DNA of 35,499 bases from Christensenella sp036660175 (lineage in GTDB: Bacteria > Bacillota > Clostridia > Christensenellales > Christensenellaceae), in NCBI GenBank assembly GCA_036660175.1, contig JAVXBD010000007.1, positions 1 to 35,499 of the forward strand, in the 5' to 3' direction. The position numbers and the translations under genes were made by a program. Below the pieces are notes generated by a model. That model was not told the origin of the DNA and searched no databases. It saw only the letters and a list, made by a program, of their open reading frames with translations. Shown here piece by piece: positions 23,285-31,836 of this stretch. Numbering within the stretch: position 1 is the first letter of the stretch; each line of letters opens with the position of its first letter.

Positions 23285-26200
23285 TGAGCAAGCTCCGACA
23301 AAAACTCTAAAAATACTGTTGTTGGTAGGTCTTTTGTCATTTTATAGACCAATACCGTCGGCGTTGATGGTCTTAGTATAACATCTTTGGGATATTTTCC
23401 CGTAATACTTAACAATTTTTTTACATTTACGCTGACCTGTTCGGAATATTTTAGCTCTATCGTGCCATTTTTCTTGATAACGCTTGCAATCCCCGCCGAT
23501 GCTGCATAACTTTTTATGATGGCACACAAAATTAAATTATTGACTTCTATGGGAATTTTACCATATCTATCCGTCAATTCTTTTGCTGCCGCTTTTCCAT
23601 CTGCAATGCTTTTAATTTTTGCAATCAACTTATAAATATCCATTTTATCCGTCTGATTTTTAATATATTTATCAGGAATATATGCCGAAACATTCAACTC
23701 TACCGTTGTTTCAAACTCGGCAGGCAGGCTCTTTCCTTTTGCCATTGCCACAGCCTCACGCATAATCTTGCAGTACATAGAATACCCCACCGTTGCCATA
23801 TGTCCGCTCTGTTCTGCACCCAGTAAATTCCCTGCGCCACGAATCTGTAAATCCCGCATCGCAATCTTAAATCCACTGCCAAGCTGGGTAAATTCCCGAA
23901 TCGCCTCCAGCCTCTTTTTCGCATTTTCTTTGAGAACTTCTTCGCCCAAAAAAGTAAAATACGCATAAGATGTCTTATCCGACCTACCCACCCTGCCCTT
24001 AAGCTGGTAAAGCTGTGAAAGCCCGAATTTATCCGCCTCATATACGATAATCGTATTAACAGAAGCAATATCAATACCGCTTTCAATGATGGTCGTACAT
24101 ACCAACACATCAAATTCTCCGTCAATAAAACCGCCAACCACACGTTCAAGCTCTGCCTCGCTCATCTGCCCATGCGCCGCCGCCACACGTGCCTGAGGAA
24201 CATTTCTTTTTAAGTCTTCTAAAAGTTTGTTCATGCCACGAATCTGCCTGCATACAAAGTATGCCTGCCCACCCCTTGCAAGCTCTCTTGTAACAGCATC
24301 ACGCAGCAAGCCATCTGAATAGCGCATCACATACGAATATGGCTGTTTACGCATGGCGGGCGGTGTATCTATCGTACTTAAATCCCGAATACCCACCATA
24401 GACATTTCCAGCGTGCGTGGAATGGGAGTTGCAGAAAGCGTCAGCACGTCAACCGATTTTTTAAACAGCTTGATTTTTTCTTTGTGGGTCACCCCAAATC
24501 GCTGTTCCTCGTCCACAATCAACAGCCCCAAATCGTTAAATTTCACGTCATTGGAAAGCAGTCTGTGTGTGCCAATGATAATATCTACTTTTCCACGGCG
24601 TACATCTTCTAATATCTGCTTATGATGCGATTTTGAAAACCGGCTGATTCCTGCAATACTGACAGGAAAATCCGCAAATCTCTTTTGAAAAGTTTTAAGA
24701 TGCTGACGAGCAAGCAGCGTGGTTGGCACTAATACCGCAACCTGCTTAGAATCCATCACGGCTTTCATTGCGGCACGCATCGCAACCTCTGTTTTTCCAT
24801 ATCCCACATCTCCCAGCAAAAGCCTGTCCATCACCTTTGCAGATTCCATGTCTTTTTTAACCTGCTCGATACTATCAAGCTGTCCCTGCGTTTCTTCATA
24901 TTCAAAAGCATCTTCAAACTGCTGCTGCCATACGGTGTCTTTGCCAAAAACATAGCCGCTGTTGTCAAACCGCTGTGCATACAAATCCACCAAATCAAAT
25001 GCAAGCTTAAGCGCCGATTCCCGCACCTTTGCTTTGGCATTTTCCCATTCCTTGCCGCCCAGCTTTGAAAGCTGCGGAGCGTTATCCTCGCCGCCAATAT
25101 ATTTTTGCACACGGTCTATCTGTGCAGTGGAAATATACAGCTTATCGCCGCCTCGATATTCCACTTCCATATATTCGCCGACACTGCCGCCCGTTTCGAG
25201 CGTCTTTAGCCCGATATATTTCCCTTTTCCATGCACATCATGCACCACATAATCTCCAGGAGATAAATCGCTGAAAATATCTTCTTCGGGTTTGGTTCTG
25301 TGTTTTTTATCTATGCTCTTTTTGATGCGTCCAAAAATATCATTTAATCCCAGTAGCATACACTTTGCAGACGGAATCTCAAACCCATAGGCAAGCGGCT
25401 GTTCGCTGATGCAAATCTTTCCCTCAAGCTCCGTAACAACAGGTGCAATCACATCAAACTCAAGCAATGATTTTGACAGTGCCTGCGCTTTTTCTCCTGC
25501 AAAAAGCATCATTGCGTATCCGTGTTTTAAGCGTTCTTTGATTAGGTTTGCAAGCTGGTCAATTCTGCCCATAACTCCCTGCGCACTGCGCATCTGCATA
25601 TCCGCCTCGCCGATTGTCTTTAAGGACGACTGCCCCGATGCCACATCAATTATTTTATGCTCTAACTTTTTAATAACCGATTTTAAATCAAAATAGCATT
25701 CCCCCTGCACCAAAAAAGTTTCGTTTTCTTTGAGCAATCTTTGGTGCATATCCTCAAATTCTGCACGTATTCTCTTTGTTTCATCATGAATATGTTCAAA
25801 ATCATCAAACAAAAAAAGTGCATCTTTAAAATAATCCGCAATACTTGCAGGCTCAAACATCACTGGCAAAAATGTGTTTGCCGTATCAAATCCGCCATAT
25901 TCTTGGATTTCAAAAGCAATATCATTTGTTTTTGTATCAGTGTCTTTTAAATAAGCAAGCATTTTTTCTCGTGCCTGCTCGTCCAGCACCACCTCTCGTG
26001 CAGGCGGCAGTGTATATCTTTCAATTTGTTTTTTATAAGATTTTTGCGTTTCGCATTCAAAAGCCCGTATGCTTTCAATTTCATCATCAAAAAAAGTAAC
26101 CCTCAGCGGTTTTTTACTGTCTGCAGGATAAATATCTAAAATTTCACCCCGCATCGCAAACTCGCCCTTGGAATAAACCGTACCAACACGCTCATAGCCG

Positions 26201-26658
26201 TTTTGAACGAATTGTGCAAGCAATTTAAAAACGTCATATTTTCCGCCTTGCATAAGATTTATACATGCCCGCACAAAAGCGGTCTGCGGCATCATGCGAG
26301 TAATAAACGCACGTGCAGATAAGAACACAGGCTCTTTCGTTTTTCCTGCTTTTTTAAGCACACCGATTCGTGCAAGTTCGCTTTGTCTGCCCCTTGCAGT
26401 CACATCACGCAGCTCAATTTCGTTATCAGGAAAAAACAATCCATCAACTGCTCCTGCCAAATCCTGCGCACTTTGTTCTGTTGAGGTAATGCACACCACT
26501 TGTTTTTTTGCGGCATCTTCCACCGCCGCTACAAAATAAGCCTTTGCATTTTGTGTAACGCCAAAAACCGAGCAAGGCAGTCCCTGCCCCCCTCGTACAC
26601 ATTCTACAACATCTTCAAAAGCACTGCTTTTTTCGATAAGCTGTACTGCATGATTCAA
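23257..26658 (-). CDS. mfd: Transcription-repair coupling factor Mfd
   Basis: Mfd removes stalled RNA polymerase at lesions and recruits the UvrABC repair system. The 1133-residue protein has the UvrB-like N-terminal region, a CarD/RID-type polymerase-binding domain (DLSPGDYVVHDVHGKGKYIG), then the helicase core with Walker A GDVGYGKTE near residues 612-620, the DEEQ box and QLKGRVGRSDK. The C-terminal TRCF domain is present. The start is TTG at 26658, preceded by an AAGGAAA box; no in-frame ATG is better placed. It follows pth by 29 bp as in the Bacillus pth-yabK-mfd order, without yabK. Confidence 0.97.
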   Translation of the reverse strand: MNHAVQLIEKSSAFEDVVECVRGGQGLPCSVFGVTQNAKAYFVAAVEDAAKKQVVCITSTEQSAQDLAGAVDGLFFPDNEIELRDVTARGRQSELARIGVLKKAGKTKEPVFLSARAFITRMMPQTAFVRACINLMQGGKYDVFKLLAQFVQNGYERVGTVYSKGEFAMRGEILDIYPADSKKPLRVTFFDDEIESIRAFECETQKSYKKQIERYTLPPAREVVLDEQAREKMLAYLKDTDTKTNDIAFEIQEYGGFDTANTFLPVMFEPASIADYFKDALFLFDDFEHIHDETKRIRAEFEDMHQRLLKENETFLVQGECYFDLKSVIKKLEHKIIDVASGQSSLKTIGEADMQMRSAQGVMGRIDQLANLIKERLKHGYAMMLFAGEKAQALSKSLLEFDVIAPVVTELEGKICISEQPLAYGFEIPSAKCMLLGLNDIFGRIKKSIDKKHRTKPEEDIFSDLSPGDYVVHDVHGKGKYIGLKTLETGGSVGEYMEVEYRGGDKLYISTAQIDRVQKYIGGEDNAPQLSKLGGKEWENAKAKVRESALKLAFDLVDLYAQRFDNSGYVFGKDTVWQQQFEDAFEYEETQGQLDSIEQVKKDMESAKVMDRLLLGDVGYGKTEVAMRAAMKAVMDSKQVAVLVPTTLLARQHLKTFQKRFADFPVSIAGISRFSKSHHKQILEDVRRGKVDIIIGTHRLLSNDVKFNDLGLLIVDEEQRFGVTHKEKIKLFKKSVDVLTLSATPIPRTLEMSMVGIRDLSTIDTPPAMRKQPYSYVMRYSDGLLRDAVTRELARGGQAYFVCRQIRGMNKLLEDLKRNVPQARVAAAHGQMSEAELERVVGGFIDGEFDVLVCTTIIESGIDIASVNTIIVYEADKFGLSQLYQLKGRVGRSDKTSYAYFTFLGEEVLKENAKKRLEAIREFTQLGSGFKIAMRDLQIRGAGNLLGAEQSGHMATVGYSMYCKIMREAVAMAKGKSLPAEFETTVELNVSAYIPDKYIKNQTDKMDIYKLIAKIKSIADGKAAAKELTDRYGKIPIEVNNLILCAIIKSYAASAGIASVIKKNGTIELKYSEQVSVNVKKLLSITGKYPKDVILRPSTPTVLVYKMTKDLPTTVFLEFLSELAHCKSGAVVV

Positions 26659-26687
26659 AATTCTGTTTCCTTTCCTGCTGCCATCAA

Positions 26688-27239
26688 TTAATTATACGCC
26701 GCCTGCGCTTGTGCAAGTCCATTTTTGATGATACACACGCAAGCGTCTGCTGCATTTTCAAAAAGCTCTGCCGCCTGTGTACGCTGTTCTTTTTCAAACT
26801 TGCCCAGCACATATCCTATGAGGCTAATGTTAGGCTTTCCAATTCCTATGCGTACCCGTGCAAACTCTCCTGTTTTTAAATAACTAATGATAGAGCGCAT
26901 ACCATTGTGCGTTCCTGCACTCCCCTTATCCCGAATACGCAGTGTGCCAAATGGAATATCAATATCATCATAAAGCACAATCATATCGGCATATGTACCA
27001 TTATAATAATTCATGACTGCGTCCACTGCATAACCGCTCTCGTTCATAAATGTAGTTGGTTTTATAAGCATCACTTTTTGACCGTCTATGCTTCCCTGCC
27101 CCACCAGTGCGTTGAATTTGCTCTCTTTTAATTTGATGTCATATTTTTTGCTTAAGACATCAATCGCACAAAATCCAGCATTATGCCGTGTATTTTTATA
27201 TTTTAAGCCTGGATTTCCGAGTCCGAATATGAAATACAT
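26688..27239 (-). CDS. pth: Peptidyl-tRNA hydrolase
   Basis: Pth releases peptides from peptidyl-tRNA that has dropped off the ribosome, recycling tRNA. The 183-residue product has the expected length. It shows FGLGNPGLKYKNTRHNAGF, which holds the catalytic His, MNESGYAV and the DDIDIPFG motif with its catalytic Asp, and GTHNGMRSI. The start codon is three bases after the glmU stop codon, so it is cotranscribed with glmU. In Bacillus subtilis prs and ctc lie between glmU and pth; both are missing here. It fits functionally with the nearby rqcP. Confidence 0.97.
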   Translation of the reverse strand: MYFIFGLGNPGLKYKNTRHNAGFCAIDVLSKKYDIKLKESKFNALVGQGSIDGQKVMLIKPTTFMNESGYAVDAVMNYYNGTYADMIVLYDDIDIPFGTLRIRDKGSAGTHNGMRSIISYLKTGEFARVRIGIGKPNISLIGYVLGKFEKEQRTQAAELFENAADACVCIIKNGLAQAQAAYN

Positions 27240-27242
27240 TTT

Positions 27243-28607
27243 TTACCTCTTACGCTTATCTTCCCAGTTTTCTTTGATAACCTGCCTCGCACGTGCAATT
27301 GCAAGCGCCGACTTTGGCACTTCGTCTGTGATGGTAGAGCCTGCCGCAATATATGCCCCTGCACCCACCGATACAGGTGAAATCAGATTCGTATTGCACC
27401 CGATAAATGCCTCATCGCCTACCTCTGTTCTAAACTTTGATTTCCCGTCATAGTTCACCACCACCACACCACAGCCAACGTTGATGTTTTTGCCAAAATC
27501 AGCATCTCCGATATATGTCAGATGCGAAACTTTTGTTCCGTCATCAATCACAGAGTTTTTAATTTCCACAAAATCGCCAATGCGGCAATGACTGCCAATT
27601 TCAGATTGCGGTCTGATGTACGCATACGGTCCAACCGTAGTATTGCTGCCCACCTGTGCATCTAAAATCACAGAATTTTGGACAATGGTGTTGTCGCCGA
27701 TAACCGCATGGGAAAGCCGTGAGCCTTGATACAGCACTACATCTTGTCCGATATGACAGCCGTTTTCGAGTATCACATTCGGATAGATCACCGTGTCAGC
27801 GCCAATCACGCTGTCCTCGTCAATATACACATTTTTCGGATCCATGATGGTCACACCGTTTAATAAATGTTTTTTTAAGATACGCTCTCTTAAAATCTCG
27901 CTCACCTGTGCCAGCTGCACTCTGTCATTTACGCCCATACATTCCTGCGCATCTTGCGCAATATATGCACCCACCCGATGCCCTTTGCTGTTTAAAATAG
28001 AAACAATATCCGTCAGATAATATTCCCCCTGCGCATTGGCAGGTTTGATCAGTTTTAGGCATTCCAGCAGCAACTTGTTTTTTACACAATAGCAGGACGA
28101 ATTAACCTCTTTTATGCTGCGCTGTTTGTCTGTTGCGTCCTTTTCTTCCACGATTTCCTGCACATTTCCATTACAATCACGTACAATTCTTCCATATCCA
28201 TACGGATTTTCAAGCTCTGCACTCAGTACTATGCAATCGTATCCTTTGGATGCTTCCACCATGTTTTGGATAGTATCTCCACGCAAAAGCGGCATATCCC
28301 CCGCAACAATCAGCGTATACCCGTCAAAATTCTCAAGATTCTTTTTTGCACATAAAACAGCATGTCCACTTCCAAGACGTTCACTTTGCGTTGCATATTC
28401 CACCGTTTCGCCAAATTTATTTTTAATTTCCTGCTCGCCTCTTCCGCAAACCACCACGCATTTTTGCGTATCCACACCTTTTACAGCACGAATCACCCAT
28501 TCAAGCATACTTGTGCCTGCTGCCTCATGCAAGACTTTGGGCATTTTTGATTTCATTCGTGTCCCTTCGCCCGCTGCGAGTATCACCGCCATACATTTTT
28601 TCATCAT
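27243..28607 (-). CDS. glmU: Bifunctional GlmU, UDP-GlcNAc synthesis
   Basis: GlmU makes UDP-N-acetylglucosamine, a precursor of peptidoglycan, in two steps. The N-terminal uridyltransferase domain has LAAGEGTRMKSKMPKVLH and VAGDMPLLRGDT. The C-terminal acetyltransferase is a left-handed beta-helix from about residue 250, with YIRPQSEIGSHCRIGDFVEI, the catalytic His in SHLTYIGDAD and CNTNLISPVSVGAG. Length 454 is normal. Two ATG codons stand at the start; a GGGAG box favours the first or second equally. It has a good promoter of its own and precedes pth. Confidence 0.97.
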   Translation of the reverse strand: MMKKCMAVILAAGEGTRMKSKMPKVLHEAAGTSMLEWVIRAVKGVDTQKCVVVCGRGEQEIKNKFGETVEYATQSERLGSGHAVLCAKKNLENFDGYTLIVAGDMPLLRGDTIQNMVEASKGYDCIVLSAELENPYGYGRIVRDCNGNVQEIVEEKDATDKQRSIKEVNSSCYCVKNKLLLECLKLIKPANAQGEYYLTDIVSILNSKGHRVGAYIAQDAQECMGVNDRVQLAQVSEILRERILKKHLLNGVTIMDPKNVYIDEDSVIGADTVIYPNVILENGCHIGQDVVLYQGSRLSHAVIGDNTIVQNSVILDAQVGSNTTVGPYAYIRPQSEIGSHCRIGDFVEIKNSVIDDGTKVSHLTYIGDADFGKNINVGCGVVVVNYDGKSKFRTEVGDEAFIGCNTNLISPVSVGAGAYIAAGSTITDEVPKSALAIARARQVIKENWEDKRKR

Positions 28608-28653
28608 AAAAACTCTCCCAAACCGTACTTTTCTATTTGATATATTCGTTCAT

Positions 28654-28682
28654 ATTATACACAAATCTGATGCAATATGCAA
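28654..28682 (-). promoter_or_regulatory. Promoter of glmU-pth-mfd
   Basis: TTGCAT (28677-28682) and TATAAT (28654-28659) are spaced by 17 bp on the minus strand, about 45 bases before the glmU start and downstream of the spoVG terminator. Confidence 0.75.
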
Positions 28683-28749
28683 AATAAATACACAAAGCTG
28701 GTGCAAATCCCGTTTCCGCCTCTTTTGAAGTTTAATCGTATACATCATA

Positions 28750-28782
28750 CAAAAAAGAACTCCCCCACAGCGGGAAGAGTTC
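28750..28782 (-). terminator. Intrinsic terminator after spoVG
   Basis: On the minus strand GAACTCTTCC pairs with GGGGGAGTTC (ten pairs, two G-U) around a six-base loop and is followed by TTTTTT. It starts 26 bases after the spoVG stop codon and is the strongest terminator in the window. Confidence 0.9.
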
Positions 28783-28808
28783 CTCAATTTAGACTGTATT
28801 ATTATATT

Positions 28809-29117
28809 TTAATATTCTTCAGCCGCTTGTGGTGCTGCTTCATGCCCTTCTTCAGGCTCTTCTTCAGGCATATTCTCATATTCTTTCAGAATAATCTGCT
28901 GAATCATCTCTCGTGTATCGGAATTAATTGGATGTGCAATGTCCTTATATTCACCACTTGGTGTTTTTCTGCTTGGCATTGCAATGAAAAGTCCCGTTGC
29001 ACCCTCAATAATTTTCATGTCGTGTATCACGAACATATCATCGAAAGTTACCGAAACAATAGCCTTCATCTTACCTGTTGCGTTGATTTTCCTAATACGA
29101 ATGTCTGTAATATTCAT
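28809..29117 (-). CDS. spoVG: SpoVG, nucleic-acid-binding regulator
   Basis: SpoVG is a small nucleic-acid-binding protein that regulates septation, virulence or metabolism in different Bacillota and is not restricted to spore formers. The 102-residue product starts MNITDIRIRKINATGKMKAI and holds FVIHDMKIIEG and FIAMPSRKTPSGEYKDIAHP, all family hallmarks. The C-terminal tail is rich in Glu and Ala. The ATG follows a GGTGGAGGATGG box, which also falls inside the last codons of a short upstream frame that overlaps this ATG. A strong terminator follows. Synteny purR-spoVG-glmU matches Bacillus and Clostridia. Confidence 0.96.
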   Translation of the reverse strand: MNITDIRIRKINATGKMKAIVSVTFDDMFVIHDMKIIEGATGLFIAMPSRKTPSGEYKDIAHPINSDTREMIQQIILKEYENMPEEEPEEGHEAAPQAAEEY

Positions 29118-29200
29118 GTTCCATCCTCCACCTTGTATTTGAGTATTGCTTCTCTTTGCCTATCAATATAGGCAATCTTCTGCCACAAAGAAACCCTCAT
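29114..29200 (-). CDS. Possible 28-codon ORF coupled to spoVG
   Basis: A frame of 28 codons opens with ATG at 29200, preceded by GGAG at a good distance, and ends in a TGA that overlaps the spoVG ATG (ATGA). It would encode MRVSLWQKIAYIDRQREAIL followed by a short charged end. I do not recognise the peptide. The stop-start overlap and the ribosome binding site suggest it is translated and could couple ribosomes to spoVG. It also contains the hairpin at 29156-29175. It may be chance, since the frame is short. Confidence 0.4.
   Translation of the reverse strand: MRVSLWQKIAYIDRQREAILKYKVEDGT
29156..29175. promoter_or_regulatory. Inverted repeat in the spoVG leader
   Basis: TTGCCTA/TAGGCAA forms a seven-base-pair stem with a six-base loop 39-58 bases before spoVG. 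It lies inside the possible 28-codon frame. It could be an RNA hairpin affecting translation or a DNA-binding site. Confidence 0.4.
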
Positions 29201-29470
29201 GAATCACTCCAATCATTCACTCTGCGTTTCAAAACATATTCTATTACATTATAGATGGAAATACTTGATGTTTGCGTTCAAATGCAATAAAATCTGCATG
29301 AAAAGTAAATTGAACTATACATGGATAATAAATCAGTTCCCCTTAGGTTTAATTTATCACATTTTTTTAAAAAAAGCAACTTTTTACCAAAAGAGACATT
29401 TATTTTCGATAAATTTTTCATATTGAAGCAAATAACCATATCTTTCGTCCAATATGATAGACATTTTGTT
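29201..29470. other. purR-spoVG intergenic region, upstream part
   Basis: Between the possible 28-codon frame and purR there are 270 bases without a supported gene. They hold the weak promoter at 29351-29379 and a perfect TTTTTTTAAAAAAA stretch in its spacer. A TATAAT lies near 29250 without a good partner box. No clear terminator for purR was found. Confidence 0.4.
29351..29379 (-). promoter_or_regulatory. Possible spoVG promoter
   Basis: TTGCTT (29374-29379) and TAAATT (29351-29356) are spaced by 17 bp on the minus strand, with a T/A tract in the spacer. The boxes are only partly like consensus. If used, spoVG would have a leader of about 225 bases. Confidence 0.35.
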
Positions 29471-30268
29471 TTATTTGAAAGGTAAAATCTCTATTTTTGT
29501 TTCGCTTAGTTCTTCCAATGTAAAAATTGCCTGATAGTTTTTGATTCTCTTTTTTTGAGGATACTTGTTTACAATGGCTGCGCCCGTTCCCACCACTTCT
29601 ATATGAAATTCGCCCAGCATATCGCAAATAGCTTTAATCGTTCCGCCGCCCGCAATAAAATCATCAATCACCAGTGCCTTTTTGCCCTCTTTTATCATGC
29701 GTTTTGAAAGCGACATGGTTTGTAGCCTACGTGAGCTGCCTGATAAATAGTTGATAGAAAACACCGAGCCATCCGTAAGCTTGCTTTGGCGGCGTGCAAT
29801 AGCAAGCGGCAAATTTAGTATCCTTGCAACACTCATCGCAAGCGGTATCCCCTTTGTTTCTACCGTCACAATAAAATCGGCTTTTTTATCTGCAAACCAT
29901 TCTGCCATCATCTGAGCCATACCATCTACATAGTATGGTGTGCAGAATAAATCAGCAATATACATATATCCACCTGGCAAAATTCGTGAAGTGTCCATCA
30001 TCTTTTCTGTAAGCTCCGCACACAGCAGGATTCGCTGTGCCATCGCCATATGCGGAAGATACTTGATGCCCCCGTGCGCCCCTAAGACCGTCACCACTTT
30101 GCCAATTCCACATTCCATAAAAACTTGTTTGATCACTGCAACATCTTCGGATAAGGAAGATTTTGCCGCACCAAATAAGTCTTTAAAATAATTCAAAGAA
30201 TATAATTTGTTCGGGTTTTTTGCAAGCAATGCACACATCACTGCAATTCTTTGTTTTTTACTTTGCAT
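29471..30268 (-). CDS. purR: Purine operon repressor PurR (Bacillus type)
   Basis: This is the Bacillota-type PurR, a winged-helix DNA-binding domain fused to a phosphoribosyltransferase-like domain that senses PRPP; it is unrelated to the LacI-family PurR of Escherichia coli. The 265-residue product has FGAAKSSLSEDVAVIKQVF in the DNA-binding part, TKGIPLAMSVARILNLPLAI, the segment SINYLSGSSRRLQTMSL and the PRPP motif ALVIDDFIAGGGT at about 196-209. The start at 30268 is supported by an AGGTG box and by family length; a longer frame adds only ten residues. It is divergent from murC and precedes spoVG. Confidence 0.94.
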   Translation of the reverse strand: MQSKKQRIAVMCALLAKNPNKLYSLNYFKDLFGAAKSSLSEDVAVIKQVFMECGIGKVVTVLGAHGGIKYLPHMAMAQRILLCAELTEKMMDTSRILPGGYMYIADLFCTPYYVDGMAQMMAEWFADKKADFIVTVETKGIPLAMSVARILNLPLAIARRQSKLTDGSVFSINYLSGSSRRLQTMSLSKRMIKEGKKALVIDDFIAGGGTIKAICDMLGEFHIEVVGTGAAIVNKYPQKKRIKNYQAIFTLEELSETKIEILPFK

Positions 30269-30296
30269 TTCACAACACCTGCTATGTTTTGTCTTC

Positions 30297-30325
30297 ATTA
30301 TACACGATAAAATACAAATTTAAAA
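30297..30325 (-). promoter_or_regulatory. Probable purR promoter
   Basis: A TATAAT box (30297-30302) has a weak TTTTAA box (30320-30325) 17 bp upstream on the minus strand. It is about 30 bases before purR and only a few bases from the murC promoter on the other strand, so the two promoters are back to back. Confidence 0.5.
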
Positions 30326-30331
30326 CATCAG

Positions 30332-30360
30332 TTGATAAACTTCGTCATATTCAGTATAAT
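30332..30360 (+). promoter_or_regulatory. Promoter of murC
   Basis: TTGATA (30332-30337) and TATAAT (30355-30360) are spaced by 17 bp, 30 bases before the murC start, which itself has an AGGAGAG box. Confidence 0.8.
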
Positions 30361-30390
30361 AGAAAAGTATAAAAAGTTCAGGAGAGTTCT

Positions 30391-31773
30391 ATGAATATTG
30401 ATTTAAACGATTTTAAGAATAAAAGAATCCATTTCATCGGCATAGGCGGTTGTTCTATGAGTGGTCTTGCACAAATACTACATGCCAACGGTTTTACTGT
30501 TACAGGTTCAGACGCAAAGGAATCTGCATTTACCGAAGCACTGGAAAAGAGCAGTATTTCTATTGCCCTCAACCAAGATGAAAAAAACGTACATGGTGCG
30601 GATTTGGTCGTGTATTCCGCAGCAATCAAGTCATATAATCCAGAGTATGCTTATGCGGCAGCACACGATATTCCTATGCTGGAGCGTTCCAAACTTTTGG
30701 GGATTATTTCCAGCAATTACCAACGTGTAGCTTGTATTTCTGGCTGTCACGGAAAAACCACCATCACTTCCATGCTTGCCATGATTATGCAGCATTCCAG
30801 TGAAGATTGCACCATACATGTGGGGGGCATGGTGGATTTTTTGCAAGGTGGTGTGAAAGTTGGCACCAACGATACTTTTATTACAGAAGCATGCGAATAT
30901 GTCCGAAGCTTTTTGACACTTCACCCCACGCATATTTTAGTGAACAACATTGATGACGATCACCTCGATTGTTATCGTGATATTGACGATATTTTTGATA
31001 CATTTGTAGAGTTTATTCAAAAGCAAGATGAAAATGGCGTTCTTTTGCTTAACAAATCCGATGAGCTTGCTTATCGGCTAAAACCCTACGCAAAGTGTAA
31101 AGTGGTGACGTACAATGCCTCTGCCGACTGTGATTGGTACATTGACCATGTTTGTTTTAACGACTATGGGTTTGGCAGCGGAGATGTGATGCACCAAGGC
31201 GAAAAGGTTGGCACTTTGGAACTGACAGTTCCAGGGCTGCACAACTTAAAAAATGCACTTGCAGCAACAGCCTTTGCCAAAGAAGTTTTTGGTGTTGATA
31301 TACAAACCTCCACAAAGGCATTAAAGCGTTATACGCTGGCTGGCAGACGGTTTGAGCTAATGGGGCAAAAAGACGGCGTGCGTATTTTCCATGATTATGC
31401 ACATCACCCAAGCGAGATTTCTGCGTGCCTTGAGGCAGCTATGCTTGTTCCTCATCAAAAGCTTTGGGTTGTTTTCCAGTGTAACTCCTATACCCGTGCA
31501 CGCACCTTACTTAAAAAATATGGTACTTGCTTTTCTAATGCCGACGAGGTGCTAATGCCCGATATTTATCCTGGACGTGACACCGACTCTCAGGGAATGC
31601 ACGCTCTTGATGTAGTTTCTCAAATCAACAAAAATTCCGCAAACTGTATGTATATTCCCTCCTTTGAAGAGATTAAAGACTATTTAGGCAAGCACTGGCA
31701 GCCAGGCGATATTGTCATCACCTTAGGCTCTGGCGACATTAACAAACAGCAATTAATATTTTTAGAGGACTAA
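30391..31773 (+). CDS. murC: UDP-N-acetylmuramate--L-alanine ligase
   Basis: MurC adds L-alanine to UDP-MurNAc, the first step of the peptidoglycan stem peptide. The 460-residue product shows the N-terminal Rossmann motif FIGIGGCSMSGLAQIL, the ATP loop GCHGKTTITSM near residues 118-128, and the C-terminal RRFELMGQ with HDYAHHPSEI. The ATP loop has Cys where Thr is more usual (GTHGKTT); this is tolerated in other Mur ligases. Length is normal. It is the only gene between 30.3 and 31.8 kb on the plus strand and has its own promoter and terminator. It shares the divergent promoter region with purR. Confidence 0.97.
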   Translation: MNIDLNDFKNKRIHFIGIGGCSMSGLAQILHANGFTVTGSDAKESAFTEALEKSSISIALNQDEKNVHGADLVVYSAAIKSYNPEYAYAAAHDIPMLERSKLLGIISSNYQRVACISGCHGKTTITSMLAMIMQHSSEDCTIHVGGMVDFLQGGVKVGTNDTFITEACEYVRSFLTLHPTHILVNNIDDDHLDCYRDIDDIFDTFVEFIQKQDENGVLLLNKSDELAYRLKPYAKCKVVTYNASADCDWYIDHVCFNDYGFGSGDVMHQGEKVGTLELTVPGLHNLKNALAATAFAKEVFGVDIQTSTKALKRYTLAGRRFELMGQKDGVRIFHDYAHHPSEISACLEAAMLVPHQKLWVVFQCNSYTRARTLLKKYGTCFSNADEVLMPDIYPGRDTDSQGMHALDVVSQINKNSANCMYIPSFEEIKDYLGKHWQPGDIVITLGSGDINKQQLIFLED

Positions 31774-31775
31774 CC

Positions 31776-31827
31776 AAAAAGAGGCTCGGTTTGCCATGCT
31801 TTTGCACTGCACTCCAGCCTCTTTTTT
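31776..31827. terminator. Bidirectional terminator between murC and the flavodoxin gene
   Basis: AAAAAGAGGCT (31776-31786) pairs with AGCCTCTTTTTT (31816-31827) over eleven bases, with a 29-base loop. T tracts follow the stem on both strands, so it can end the plus-strand murC transcript and the minus-strand flavodoxin transcript. Confidence 0.85.
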
Positions 31828-31836
31828 GATTGCTTT

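Noticed and set aside
28699..28725. GGTGCAAATCCC resembling a tRNA T-loop on the plus strand, upstream of glmU
   Set aside because: No acceptor, D or anticodon arm can be folded around it; the upstream bases are AT-rich promoter sequence.
28655..28750. 31-codon frame upstream of glmU on the minus strand
   Set aside because: It has no ribosome binding site and runs through the glmU promoter boxes; treated as chance.
30199..30215. PurBox-like sequence (CCGAAC core) at the start of purR
   Set aside because: It lies in codons for the conserved AKNPNKLYSL segment, differs from the known PurBox at two positions and has no inverted partner nearby.
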